A stretch of 36,231 nucleotides of DNA from Kitasatospora phosalacinea (GTDB lineage: Bacteria > Actinomycetota > Actinomycetes > Streptomycetales > Streptomycetaceae). Within the stretch, counting starts at the first letter, position 1; each line of letters begins with the position of its first letter. Both the position numbers and the translations under genes were made by a program. The notes under the pieces were generated by a model. It was not told the DNA's origin. It saw nothing but the letters and a program-made list of their open reading frames with translations, and did not search any database. The stretch lies in contig NZ_JNWZ01000070.1 in assembly GCF_000716545.1 (NCBI RefSeq), forward strand, positions 1 through 36,231, written 5' to 3'. This document shows positions 23,529 to 31,799 of this stretch, piece after piece.

Positions 23529-24602
23529 TCACCTCTCTCTGACCACCACGAATTCGGCGAGTGCGACGAAGTGCTCGCGCACCTCGTCGGCCATGGGCAC
23601 CTCGCCGAGGGCGGCGAGGGCGGTGTCGTACTGGCGGCGGGCCTCTTCCTGCGTCCAGGCCCGGCCGCCGGCCTTCTCGATCAGCGCGGCGCGGGCGGCG
23701 AGCACCTGCTCGCTCTCCTCGCCGCGGCCGGCCGGATCGGCCAGCTGTGCGGCCAGCTCGCGGGAGGCGGCGCCCCCCTCGGCCAGCGCGGCGCACACCG
23801 GCAGCGACTTCTTCCGCGACCGGAGGTCGCTCCAGTGCGGCTTCCCGGTCACTTCGGTGGCGCCCCAGATGCCCAGCAGGTCGTCCACCGCCTGGAACGC
23901 GAGCCCCAGGTGGTGGCCGTACCGCTGGAGCGCGTCGGACACCCGGTCGTCGGCGCCGGCCAGCACCGCGCCGATCGCCGCCGAGGCCGCCAGCAGGGCA
24001 CCGGTCTTGCCGCCCTCCATGGCCAGGCACTCCTCGACCGTCACCACGTCGCGCTGCTCGAAGGAGACGTCCAGCGCCTGGCCGTCGATCAGCCGCCGGG
24101 TCGCGGTGGTGATCAGGCGGACGGCGCGGGCCGCGTCGACGGGGTCGGCCCCGCCGGTCACCGCGGCGTCCAGCAGGACCTCGGTGCCGAGGGTGGCCAG
24201 CGCGTCGCCGACCAGCACGGCCTGCGCCGGACCGAACACCGTCCACGCGGTGGCCCGGTGCCTGCGCGTCTCGTCACCGTCCATCAGGTCATCATGGAGC
24301 AGCGAGAAATTGTGCACCAGCTCGACCGACACGCCGCCGGGTACGCCCGCCTGCGCGTCCGCGCCCACCGCTTCGGCCGACAGCAGGGCCAGCGCCGGGC
24401 GCACGGCCTTGCCGCCGTCGCCAGCGGCGGGCTTGCCGTCCCGGTCGATCCAGCCGAAGTGGTAGGCGGCGACGGTGTCCATCGGTGCCGCCAAACGGGC
24501 GACGGCCGCGCGCATCGGCGGCGTGCAGAGCGTGCGTCCGCGCGCCAGCAGGTCCAGGACGGTCGGGGTGTCCTCGACCGTCGAGCCGGTGCGTGCCTCC
24601 AC
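23529..24602 (-). CDS. Polyprenyl diphosphate synthase (hopanoid operon member)
   Basis: A 357-residue trans-isoprenyl diphosphate synthase. The first Asp-rich motif is DDLMD (D104, D105, D108); the second is reduced to DDLLGIWG (D240, D241), a form I recall in other actinobacterial members. It should make farnesyl or a longer prenyl diphosphate, feeding HpnC/HpnD. GTG at 24602 has GAGAGGG 7 nt upstream and is preferred. ATG at 24692 overlaps the hpnE stop (ATGA) but lacks a ribosome site, and the added 30 codons include rare AGG, CGA and GGA. Product chain length cannot be read with certainty. Confidence 0.88.
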   Translation of the reverse strand: MEARTGSTVEDTPTVLDLLARGRTLCTPPMRAAVARLAAPMDTVAAYHFGWIDRDGKPAAGDGGKAVRPALALLSAEAVGADAQAGVPGGVSVELVHNFSLLHDDLMDGDETRRHRATAWTVFGPAQAVLVGDALATLGTEVLLDAAVTGGADPVDAARAVRLITTATRRLIDGQALDVSFEQRDVVTVEECLAMEGGKTGALLAASAAIGAVLAGADDRVSDALQRYGHHLGLAFQAVDDLLGIWGATEVTGKPHWSDLRSRKKSLPVCAALAEGGAASRELAAQLADPAGRGEESEQVLAARAALIEKAGGRAWTQEEARRQYDTALAALGEVPMADEVREHFVALAEFVVVRER

Positions 24603-24688
24603 GTGCGTTCCCTCTCGGTACGTCCGGCCGGCCGCGGCGGGCGACCGGACGGGTGCGGTGTCAGTGGTCGGGGGGTGGGACCTCGACG

Positions 24689-26086
24689 TCATCGGGGCCA
24701 CCGCCCGTCCCCCCGGTCGACCGGGAGCCGGCCGTGGCCGGCCAGGGCGGCGTCGGCCGCCGCGTGTCCGCTGCGCACCGCGCCCTCCATGGTCGCTGGC
24801 CAACCGGTGGCGGTCCAGGACCCGGCGAGCAGGACGCCGGGCACTTCGGTGCGCGCGCCGGGGCGCAGGGCGGCGGTGCCGGGCGCCGGGTCGAACGTCG
24901 CGGTGCGCTCCCGGGTGACGAAGAAGTCCAGCACCTCGGCGCCGCGGGCGGCGGGCAGCAGCCGCTCCAGCTCCGGCAGGTAGCGGGCGCGCAGCTCGGC
25001 GACCGGCAGGTCGATCTCGTCCTCGACCGCGGACTGCGAGACGGCCAGGTACTGGGCGCCGGGGACGGCCAGGCCGGAGTGCCGGGTGCGGTCGAAGACG
25101 AACTGCACCGGGGAGCCGAGCGCCGCGAAGAACGGGCGGCGGATCAGCGGCCGGTCGTAGACCGCGTGCACGTTGAGGATCGGGGCGGTGCCGAGCTCGG
25201 CCAGCCGGTGCTGGGCCGGGATCGCGCCGGGCGGCAGCAGGGCGGCCGCGGTGTCCTGGGCGCCGGCCAGCACCACCGTGTCGGCGGTGAGCAGTTCGCC
25301 GCCCTCCAGCCGGACGGCGTTCTGCTCGGCGGCCTTCAGCTCGGCGGCCCTGGTGCGCAGCAGCACCCGGACGCCGGCCCGCTCCAGTTCGGCCGTCGCC
25401 CGGTCGTGGTGGATCTCGCCGAGCGGGACGTTCGCCATGCCGATGTCGGCGGCGCCCGGATCGGAGAGCAGGCCGGTCTTGAAGACCATCGCGGCCAGCG
25501 CCATCGAGGTGCGGTCGGCGGTGGCGTTCAGGGTGGCCACGCCGACCAGGTCCCAGACGGCGGCCACGGTGGCCGGGGTCTGGCCGTGCCGGCGCAGCCA
25601 CTCGCCGAAGGAGACGTCGTCCAGCGCCGGGTCGGCGAGGTCGAGCTTCTGCAGGGCGAGCGCGCCGCGCACCACCCGAAGCCGGTCGGCCGGGCCCAGG
25701 TGCCGGTAGGCGGCCAGGCTGCCGGCCAGGTGCAGCGGGACGGGCAGGCCGGCGCGGCGCAGCCGGCCGAGGCTGCGGGTGCCGTCGGGGGCGACGGAGA
25801 GCACCGGCACGTCCAGCCGGGGCTGGAGGTCGACCAGGGCGTTCGCGCCGAGCCGGTCGACCAGGCCGCGGTAGGAGGTGCAGCAGCGCAGGTAGACGTG
25901 CTGGCCGTTGTCGACGGTCAGTTCGCCGCGCTTGAAGGAGAAGGCCAGGCCGCCGAGCCGGGGGCGGGCCTCCAGCAGGGTGGTGCGCACGCCCGCGTCG
26001 GCCAGCCGGAGGGCGGCGGTGATGCCGGCCAGGCCGCCGCCGACGACCACGGCGGTGCGCTCGCGCTGTGCTGTCGGCGTGCTCAT
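24689..26086 (-). CDS. hpnE: Squalene-forming FAD-dependent desaturase-like protein HpnE
   Basis: A 465-residue flavoprotein of the amine oxidase/phytoene desaturase class. The N-terminal dinucleotide-binding motif is VVVGGGLAGITAALRLADAG with TTLLEARPRLGG, and the C-terminal FAD motif is VLLAGSWTATGWPATMEGAV. In the HpnCDE route HpnE reduces hydroxysqualene to squalene. ATG at 26086 has GGGAGGG 4 nt upstream and overlaps the stop of a 16-codon micro-ORF. It lies 94 nt after hpnD. Confidence 0.93.
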   Translation of the reverse strand: MSTPTAQRERTAVVVGGGLAGITAALRLADAGVRTTLLEARPRLGGLAFSFKRGELTVDNGQHVYLRCCTSYRGLVDRLGANALVDLQPRLDVPVLSVAPDGTRSLGRLRRAGLPVPLHLAGSLAAYRHLGPADRLRVVRGALALQKLDLADPALDDVSFGEWLRRHGQTPATVAAVWDLVGVATLNATADRTSMALAAMVFKTGLLSDPGAADIGMANVPLGEIHHDRATAELERAGVRVLLRTRAAELKAAEQNAVRLEGGELLTADTVVLAGAQDTAAALLPPGAIPAQHRLAELGTAPILNVHAVYDRPLIRRPFFAALGSPVQFVFDRTRHSGLAVPGAQYLAVSQSAVEDEIDLPVAELRARYLPELERLLPAARGAEVLDFFVTRERTATFDPAPGTAALRPGARTEVPGVLLAGSWTATGWPATMEGAVRSGHAAADAALAGHGRLPVDRGDGRWPR

Positions 26087-26133
26087 CGACCCTCCCGGAA
26101 GGCGGCGGACGGTGGGCACAACAACGTGCGCAT
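26083..26133 (-). CDS. 16-codon micro-ORF before hpnE
   Basis: Reads MRTLLCPPSAAFREGR then TGA. GGGGAA lies 8 nt upstream of its ATG (26133), and its TGA overlaps the hpnE start as ATGA. It contains the palindrome-rich stretch CGCATGCG near its start. It may be a leader peptide for translational coupling, or chance. Confidence 0.3.
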   Translation of the reverse strand: MRTLLCPPSAAFREGR

Positions 26134-26180
26134 GCGTCGTGATTCCCCGTTGACACAGCGTGACAGAACTGGCGCGAGAA

Positions 26181-27083
26181 TCAAGAACGCCCTCCGGCGA
26201 GCCCGGACAGTGCCACGTACGCCTTCTCCCAGCCGGGCAGCGAGACCCGGCCGCGGAGCACCGCGTGCGGGTCGGCGGCGATCCGGCCGAGCAGGCGGTG
26301 GTAGATGCCCGCCATCGCGGCGGTGGCGGCGCGGCTGCGGCGGTCGAGCATCGGCAGCAGCCGCAGGCCCTCCTCGAAGGCGCGCTGGGCGCGTTCGGCC
26401 TCGAAGGCGACCAGGCCGGTGAAGTCGGCGCCGACCGGGAGGGCGGGGAGGGCGAAGCCCTGCTGGCAGCCGAACCGGACCAGGTCCTCGGTGGGCAGGT
26501 AGGTGCGGCCGTTCAGGGCGTCCTCGCGCAGGTCGCGCAGGATGTTGGTGAGCTGCAGGGCCAGGCCCAGGGTGTCGGCGTACTCGGCGCCGCGCTCCCA
26601 CTCCTCGCAGCCGTAGACGCCCAGCGAGAGCCGGCCGATCGAGCCGGCCACGCAGCGGCAGTAGACCTTGAGGTCGTCGAAGGTGGCGTACTCGACGCCC
26701 TTGAGGTCCATCTCGACGCCGTCGACCAGTTCGTCGAAGCCGCCGAGCGGGATCGGGAAGCGGCGGGCCGCGTCCGCCAGGGCGACCTTGATCGGGTCGG
26801 TGTCGTCCTCGCCGACCGCGCCGGCCCGGACCTCGTCCAGCAGGGCGCGGGTGCGGGCCAGCGCCTCGGCCTTCTGTTCGGCGGGCAGCTCGCCGTCGCC
26901 GATGTCGTCGACCCGGCGGGCCAGCGCGTACAGCGCCGACATCGCCAGTCGCTTGGCCTCGGGCAGCAGCCGGATGCCGTAGCTGAAGTTGCGGGCCTGC
27001 AGGGCGGTGACCGCCTCGCAGTACCGGTAGGCCGCCATGACCGGCGCGGACGCCAGTGGTGATGCCCCCACGCGGGCGCTCAC
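26181..27083 (-). CDS. hpnD: Presqualene diphosphate synthase HpnD
   Basis: A 300-residue member of the squalene/phytoene synthase family. The Asp-rich motifs are RRVDDIGDGE (D59, D60, D63) and NILRDLREDA (D184, D188), with GRTYLPTEDL after them. HpnD joins two farnesyl diphosphates into presqualene diphosphate, which HpnC converts to hydroxysqualene. GTG at 27083 overlaps the hpnC stop as GTGA, with AAGGGA just upstream. Length is normal. Confidence 0.93.
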   Translation of the reverse strand: MSARVGASPLASAPVMAAYRYCEAVTALQARNFSYGIRLLPEAKRLAMSALYALARRVDDIGDGELPAEQKAEALARTRALLDEVRAGAVGEDDTDPIKVALADAARRFPIPLGGFDELVDGVEMDLKGVEYATFDDLKVYCRCVAGSIGRLSLGVYGCEEWERGAEYADTLGLALQLTNILRDLREDALNGRTYLPTEDLVRFGCQQGFALPALPVGADFTGLVAFEAERAQRAFEEGLRLLPMLDRRSRAATAAMAGIYHRLLGRIAADPHAVLRGRVSLPGWEKAYVALSGLAGGRS

Positions 27084-28048
27084 CTTCCCTTCGCGAAGAG
27101 TGCCGCCGCCCGGCCGGCCAGGCGGCGCTTGTCGGGCTTCGCCCGGTGCGCGAGCACGTCGAACCCGGCCGCCTCGATGGCGTCCAGGGCCGCGTACCCG
27201 CCGGCGGTGAATCCCGCCAGCAGCAGTCGGAGCCTCCCGTGAACCGTACCCACCAGCGGCGCGCCGCGGTCGAGCAGGGTCCGGGCCCGGCTCGCCTCCC
27301 AGGCGATCAGCTGGCGCACGCCGCGGGTGGCGGTGTCGGCGGCGAGGTCCCGCTCGGTGACGCCGAAGGTGGCCAGGTCCTCCTGGGGGAGGTAGATCCG
27401 GCCGCGTCCGAGGTCCTCGGCGACGTCCTGGAGGTGCTCGACGATCTGCAGCGCGGTGCAGATCGCGTCGGACAGCTCGATCCGCTCGGGGGTGGCGCGG
27501 CCGGCCAGGGCGAGCACCAGGCGGCCGACCGGGTCGGCGGACAGCGTGCAGTAGTGGCGCAGGTCGGCGTAGGCGGGGTAGCGGGTGGTGGTCTGGTCCA
27601 CCCGGTTGGCCTCGATCAGGCGGCGGAACGGCTCGGGGGTGACGGCGTGCCGCTCGACCAGCGGGACCAGGGCGCGCATCAGCGGGTGCCGGGGCTCGCC
27701 GGGGTCGGCGCCCAGGACGGTGCCGTGCGGGGCCGGGTCGTCGCCGAGGGCGGCGGCGAAGGCGCGGTCGAGGTCCCGCTCCAGGCCGTCCAGCAGGGCG
27801 AGCCGGAAGCCCTCGTCGCCGGGGTCGCCCGGGACGTCCAGCAGCCGGGCGACGGCGGCCGGGTCGGCGAGGTCGCCGTCGCCGGCGTCGTCGACCAGGC
27901 GGGCGAAGCCGTAGACCGCCATCAGGTCGCCGCGCCAGGCGGCGGGCAGGAAGCCGGGGGCGACCGGGAAGTTCTCCAGGTCGGCCTTGTCCAGCGTCAC
28001 CGCCGCTGTCTGGTTATCTGACTTAGTTGAATCCGACACTGCCGTCAC
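27080..28048 (-). CDS. hpnC: Hydroxysqualene synthase HpnC
   Basis: A 322-residue squalene/phytoene synthase-family protein with ENFPVAPGFLPAAWRGDLMA, typical of HpnC. The Asp-rich sites are LVDDAGDGDL (D53, D54, D57) and EHLQDVAEDLGRGRIYLP (D208, D212). It is the first gene of the hopanoid operon and acts on presqualene diphosphate from HpnD. GTG at 28048 has GGGGGA just upstream. TAGAAC (about 28055-28060 on the minus strand) might be a -10 box giving a very short leader. A long hairpin (28119-28181) isolates it from the genes upstream. Confidence 0.93.
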   Translation of the reverse strand: MTAVSDSTKSDNQTAAVTLDKADLENFPVAPGFLPAAWRGDLMAVYGFARLVDDAGDGDLADPAAVARLLDVPGDPGDEGFRLALLDGLERDLDRAFAAALGDDPAPHGTVLGADPGEPRHPLMRALVPLVERHAVTPEPFRRLIEANRVDQTTTRYPAYADLRHYCTLSADPVGRLVLALAGRATPERIELSDAICTALQIVEHLQDVAEDLGRGRIYLPQEDLATFGVTERDLAADTATRGVRQLIAWEASRARTLLDRGAPLVGTVHGRLRLLLAGFTAGGYAALDAIEAAGFDVLAHRAKPDKRRLAGRAAALFAKGR

Positions 28049-28118
28049 TCCCCCGTTCTACACCGGTCCGCACCGCCACCGCGCCACGGACACGCATCCG
28101 TCGCCGGCCCTTCACCCG

Positions 28119-28181
28119 CCGCACGGCGCAGGGCCGGTGCCCGGGGACGCGCTCCCCGTGCACCGGCCCTGCGCCGTGCGG
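28119..28181 (-). terminator. Very long hairpin separating the TagGH-type operon from hpnC
   Basis: A 22-bp perfect stem (28119-28140 with 28160-28181) continues after one C/T mismatch into 6 more pairs (CGGGGA/TCCCCG) around a 5-nt loop: 28 pairs in all. It lies 12 nt after the ABC ATPase stop (28193) and upstream of hpnC (28048). It should terminate the upstream operon. Confidence 0.85.
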
Positions 28182-28192
28182 TCCGCCCCCGT

Positions 28193-29005
28193 TCAGGGGC
28201 GGTCGCCCTTCTCGTAGCGGCGGACCACCTCGTCGGTGTGCCCGTCCATGATCAGCTCGCCGTGCTCGATCCAGATCGTGCGCTCGCAGGTCTCGCGGAT
28301 CGCGTTGTTGTCGTGGCTGACCAGGAAGACCGTGCCGGCCTCCTTGCGCAGCTCGTTGATCCGGGCCTTGGAGCGCTGCTGGAAGCCCTGGTCGCCGGTG
28401 GCGAGGGCCTCGTCGATCAGCAGCACGTCGTGGGTCTTGGCCGCCGCGATGGAGAACCGCAGGCGGGCGCCCATGCCGGAGGAGTACGTGCGCATCGGCA
28501 GCGAGATGAAGTCGCCCTTCTCGTTGATGCCCGAGAAGTCGACGATGCCCTGGTAGCGCCTGCGCACCTCGGCCGGGGACATGCCCATCGCCAGGCAGCC
28601 GAGCACCACGTTGCGCTCGCCGGTCAGGTCGTTCATCAGCGCCGCGTTGACGCCCAGCAGCGAGGGCTGGCCCTGGGTGTAGATGCCGCCCCGCTCGGTC
28701 GGCAGCAGGCCGGCGATGGCCGCCAGCATGGTCGACTTGCCGGAGCCGTTCGAGCCGATCAGGCCGATCGCCTCGCCCTTGTACGCGGTGAAGCTGATGC
28801 CGCGCACCGCGTGCACCTCGCGGATCGTGGGCGCCTTCTTGCGGGTGATGATCCGGCTCAGCGCCGAGGTGGCGCTGCCCTTGCCGGAACCCGCGCCGTG
28901 CACCTTGTAGACGATGTGCACGTCGTCCACCACCACGGTGGGGACCCGGGCCTGGTTGTCCACCGCGGTGGCCTCCTTGACGGTGTCGAGAGCTGCGTCA
29001 GCCAC
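28193..29005 (-). CDS. TagH-like ABC transporter ATP-binding protein (polysaccharide/teichoic acid export)
   Basis: A 270-residue ATPase of the TagH/RfbE class. Walker A is GSNGSGKST (84-92), the signature is YSSGMGARLRFS and Walker B is VLLIDEALATGDQGF, with switch His in VFLVSHDNNAIRETC; all are characteristic of O-antigen and teichoic acid exporters. There is no extra C-terminal carbohydrate-binding domain. GTG at 29005 has GAGGAG 8 nt upstream and overlaps the permease stop by 8 nt. It powers export of the product made by the upstream genes; the identity of that product is inferred only from context. Confidence 0.88.
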   Translation of the reverse strand: MADAALDTVKEATAVDNQARVPTVVVDDVHIVYKVHGAGSGKGSATSALSRIITRKKAPTIREVHAVRGISFTAYKGEAIGLIGSNGSGKSTMLAAIAGLLPTERGGIYTQGQPSLLGVNAALMNDLTGERNVVLGCLAMGMSPAEVRRRYQGIVDFSGINEKGDFISLPMRTYSSGMGARLRFSIAAAKTHDVLLIDEALATGDQGFQQRSKARINELRKEAGTVFLVSHDNNAIRETCERTIWIEHGELIMDGHTDEVVRRYEKGDRP

Positions 29006-29969
29006 GGCCGTACTCCTCCTCGGCCTTCCAGAAGAACACGAACCCGAGCACGAAGGCGGCGACCGCCCAGGTGCCGGCCATGATCCAGATGTGGTCCGGC
29101 AGGATCAGCGCCTTGGGCGTCGCGTTCCCGCTCGCGTCCAGGTGACCGTCGTAGATGTGCTTGTTGAAGCTGTCCGGCATGAACGCGTAGCGCATCAGGT
29201 CCATGTAGACCGTCGCCGGGTTCCACGAGTACAGCGTCTGCCAGATCGGCGGCCAGTTCTGGATGTAGCCGGAGACGGAGTACATCACGCCGGAGACGTA
29301 CATCCAGGTGCGCAGCAGGAACGGCATCAGCTGCGAGATGTCGGAGGTCTTGGCGCCGACCCGGGCCATCACCATGGCCAGACCGGTGTTGAACAGCGAC
29401 TGCAGCAGCAGCACCGGGATGATCAGGAACCAGGTCATCGCGGGCATGATGCCGCTGATCAGCACGATCGCGACCAGCACCACCATCGAGATCAGCAGCT
29501 GCTGGAGCTGGATCACGGTGAAGGCGATCGGCAGCGAGGCGCGCGGGAAGTGCAGCGCCCGGATCAGGCCGAGGTTGTCGGAGATCGACCGGGTGCCGGC
29601 CTGGATCGCGCTCTGCGAGAACTGGAAGACGAAGACGCCGATGCACAGCCAGGCGATGTACACCGGGACGCCGTCCCGGCTCTTCATGATCACACCGAAG
29701 ACCAGGTAGAACACCGCGCAGTTCAGCAGCGGGGTGAGCACCTGCCAGAGCTGACCGAGCTTCGCGGTGGTGTACTGCGCGACCAGACGGGCGGTGGCGA
29801 AGGCGCTGATGAAGCTGCGCCGGGCCCAGAGCTGGCGAACGTACTGCGGCAGGCTCGGCCGCTTGCCGCTGACGGACAACCCGTACTTGTCCGCGAGCTG
29901 CTTCGGGGTCAGACCCGCGTCGGAACCCCTTGGTGCGGAGAGGTTGACCGGGTCACTCAGTGTCGACAC
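28998..29969 (-). CDS. TagG-like ABC transporter permease (ABC-2 type)
   Basis: A 323-residue membrane protein with about 60 cytosolic N-terminal residues and six membrane helices. It carries ABC-2 polysaccharide exporter features such as YTTAKLGQLWQVLTPLLNC, LHFPRASLPIAF and the C-terminal WNPATVYMDLMRYAF. It pairs with the ATPase gene downstream (8-nt overlap). GTG at 29969 has AAGGAC 6 nt upstream. The gap to the glycosyltransferase upstream is 118 nt and holds a C/G-rich imperfect hairpin (about 29993-30035), so a second promoter here is possible. Confidence 0.88.
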   Translation of the reverse strand: MSTLSDPVNLSAPRGSDAGLTPKQLADKYGLSVSGKRPSLPQYVRQLWARRSFISAFATARLVAQYTTAKLGQLWQVLTPLLNCAVFYLVFGVIMKSRDGVPVYIAWLCIGVFVFQFSQSAIQAGTRSISDNLGLIRALHFPRASLPIAFTVIQLQQLLISMVVLVAIVLISGIMPAMTWFLIIPVLLLQSLFNTGLAMVMARVGAKTSDISQLMPFLLRTWMYVSGVMYSVSGYIQNWPPIWQTLYSWNPATVYMDLMRYAFMPDSFNKHIYDGHLDASGNATPKALILPDHIWIMAGTWAVAAFVLGFVFFWKAEEEYGRG

Positions 29970-30087
29970 ATTCGTCCTTCAGGGGGTCGTCATCCCCCGC
30001 CCCGGGGGGACGGGACGGGGGACCGGGGCGTACCACGGGAGCTCTGGTCTGCTCGCGGCCCGCTCGGGGGAGACCGATCGGCCGCGA

Positions 30088-30972
30088 TCAGATGATTGGC
30101 GGTCTGCCGAGCCTGGTCAAGCGCCAGACGGTGGACCACTTCATCGGCCGGCGCGGGCCGCAGGGCTCGCTCCAGCCGGCCCGGAACCCGCCGAGCCACG
30201 CTTTCAGCCCCTCCTTGGAGGGGCGCCGGAGCACGGTCAGCAGGAACCAGGTTCCCAGGTAGAGAGGCACCAGCGGAGCCGGGAGGTTCCGCCGGGCCAG
30301 CCACACCCGGTTGCGGGCCACGTTGTGGAAGTACGCGGCGTGCCGCGCCGGGGAGGTCGCGGGGTGGTGCAGCACCACGTCCGGGCGGTAGTCGATCGAC
30401 CAGCCGGCGTCCAGCGCGCGCCAGGCCAGGTCGGTCTCCTCGTGCGCGTAGAAGAACTCCGCCGGCAGCTGGCCGGCCTGCGGGAACACCGCGCTGCGCA
30501 CCGCGCTGGCGCCGCCCAGGAAGGTGGTGACCCTCGAACCCTGCATCGGGTCGCTGGCGCGCAGCCGGGGCACGTGCCGGCGCTGGGTGGTGCCGGTCTC
30601 CGGGTCGGCGATCCGGAACGAGACGATGCCCAGCGACGGGTCGGCGGTGAACGCCTCGCGCAGCAGTCGCGCCGAGTCGGTGTTCGGCAGCAGGCCGTCG
30701 TCGTCCAGGAAGAGCACCGCGTCGACGTCCCGGCCGTCCGGGCCGAACAGCTCGATGCCGACGTTGCGGCCGCCCGGGATGCCCAGGTTCTCCGGCAGCT
30801 CGACGCTCCGCACGCCCTCCGGCAGGACCGGCAGCGGGGCGCCGTTGCCGACCACCGCCAGCTCGACCGGCGGGCCCTGCTGGGCGCGCACCGACTCGAT
30901 CAGGGCGTTCAGCTCGGCGGGGCGGTTGCCCATCGTGATGATGACCGCGCCGAGGCGGAATTCGTCGCTCAT
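30088..30972 (-). CDS. Family 2 glycosyltransferase
   Basis: A 294-residue GT-A glycosyltransferase. The nucleotide-sugar strand is LGAVIITMGNRPAEL, then ENLGIPGGRNVGI, the metal-binding DDD (90-92 in LFLDDDG), the acceptor segment FLGGASAVRSAVF and the HEETDLAWRALDAGW motif with the ED-like base. There is no membrane helix of its own except a weak hydrophobic stretch near LVPLYLGTWFLLTVL, so it probably sits at the inner membrane face. ATG at 30972 overlaps the upstream stop (ATGA). It probably glycosylates the lipid or polymer made by the module. Confidence 0.85.
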   Translation of the reverse strand: MSDEFRLGAVIITMGNRPAELNALIESVRAQQGPPVELAVVGNGAPLPVLPEGVRSVELPENLGIPGGRNVGIELFGPDGRDVDAVLFLDDDGLLPNTDSARLLREAFTADPSLGIVSFRIADPETGTTQRRHVPRLRASDPMQGSRVTTFLGGASAVRSAVFPQAGQLPAEFFYAHEETDLAWRALDAGWSIDYRPDVVLHHPATSPARHAAYFHNVARNRVWLARRNLPAPLVPLYLGTWFLLTVLRRPSKEGLKAWLGGFRAGWSEPCGPRRPMKWSTVWRLTRLGRPPII

Positions 30973-31799
30973 CGCAGCCTGCTGGACAGGACGATCGACA
31001 GCAGGTGCAGGACGGTCTGCAGCATCGCGATGGCGGCCAGCACCACGACCGCGAGGCGGGTGAAGAACAGGTCGCCGCGGACCGCGTCGGCGATGCCGGC
31101 GGCCAGGATGAACAGCGAGGCCTCGACCGCGCCGACCAGGCGGTGGAACTTGAGCAGCGAGGCGGCCCGGCGGGCCTTGGCCACCGCGGTCGAGCGCGGC
31201 ACCGAGGCGCTGTCCTCGACGGCGGTCAGGCCGGAGCGGGCCCGGGCCACGTCGACCAGGTCGGTCTCGGACTTGATCAGGATCGCGCCGAGCGCGGCCA
31301 GCGTGCCCAGGAAGGCCCACTGCCAGGCGGCGTGCGCGCCCTCGCGGTGGAACAGGTCGGCGGCGCGCAGGCCCAGGCCGGTCAGCAGCGCGGCCTCGGA
31401 CATGTAGTGGCCGACCCGGTCCAGGTAGACGCCGGTGAGCGAGGTCTGCCGGCGCCAGCGGGCCACCTCGCCGTCCACGCAGTCCAGCAGCAGGTAGACC
31501 TGGATCAGCAGGGCGCCGAGGACCGCGCCGGCCAGGCCCGGCACCACCAGGGCGATGCCCGCCAGGACGCCGGTGAGCATCATCAGGTAGGTCAGGCCGT
31601 TGGGCGTGATCGCCGTGGCGGTCGACAGGACCCGGGTGATCCGCAGCGAGATCTTCCGCATGTAGAGGCGGCCGGCCCAGTGCTCGGCACTGCGGCGCTG
31701 CAGCATGCCCTCGGGGTGGATCACCGCCCGCAGTTCCTCGATCGACGGGCGCCGGGTGAGGTCGACCGGCGGGCGTTCAGCTGTTGACGGCTTGGACAT
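30969..31799 (-). CDS. CDP-alcohol phosphatidyltransferase family protein with altered last Asp
   Basis: A 276-residue membrane enzyme with about six helices. The CDP-alcohol signature DxxDGxxARxxxxxxxxGxxxDxxxD is present as D106, D109-G110, A113-R114, G123 and D127, but the fourth Asp is His131 (LDRVGHYMSEA). The family transfers a phosphoalcohol from a CDP-linked donor to an alcohol acceptor. The N-terminal 60 residues form a hydrophilic extension (RRPSIEELRAVIHPEGMLQ). It overlaps the dehydrogenase stop by 23 nt and the glycosyltransferase start by 4 nt, so the genes are tightly coupled. Donor and acceptor are unknown. Confidence 0.85.
   Translation of the reverse strand: MSKPSTAERPPVDLTRRPSIEELRAVIHPEGMLQRRSAEHWAGRLYMRKISLRITRVLSTATAITPNGLTYLMMLTGVLAGIALVVPGLAGAVLGALLIQVYLLLDCVDGEVARWRRQTSLTGVYLDRVGHYMSEAALLTGLGLRAADLFHREGAHAAWQWAFLGTLAALGAILIKSETDLVDVARARSGLTAVEDSASVPRSTAVAKARRAASLLKFHRLVGAVEASLFILAAGIADAVRGDLFFTRLAVVVLAAIAMLQTVLHLLSIVLSSRLR

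Noticed and set aside
24603..24692. ATG at 24692 as start of the polyprenyl synthase (ATGA overlap with hpnE)
   Set aside because: No ribosome site and several rare codons in the 30 extra codons. It is kept as an alternative only.
23529..26156. A longer polyprenyl synthase protein extending through hpnE
   Set aside because: The upstream part is an out-of-frame shadow of hpnE; family homology starts near 24602.
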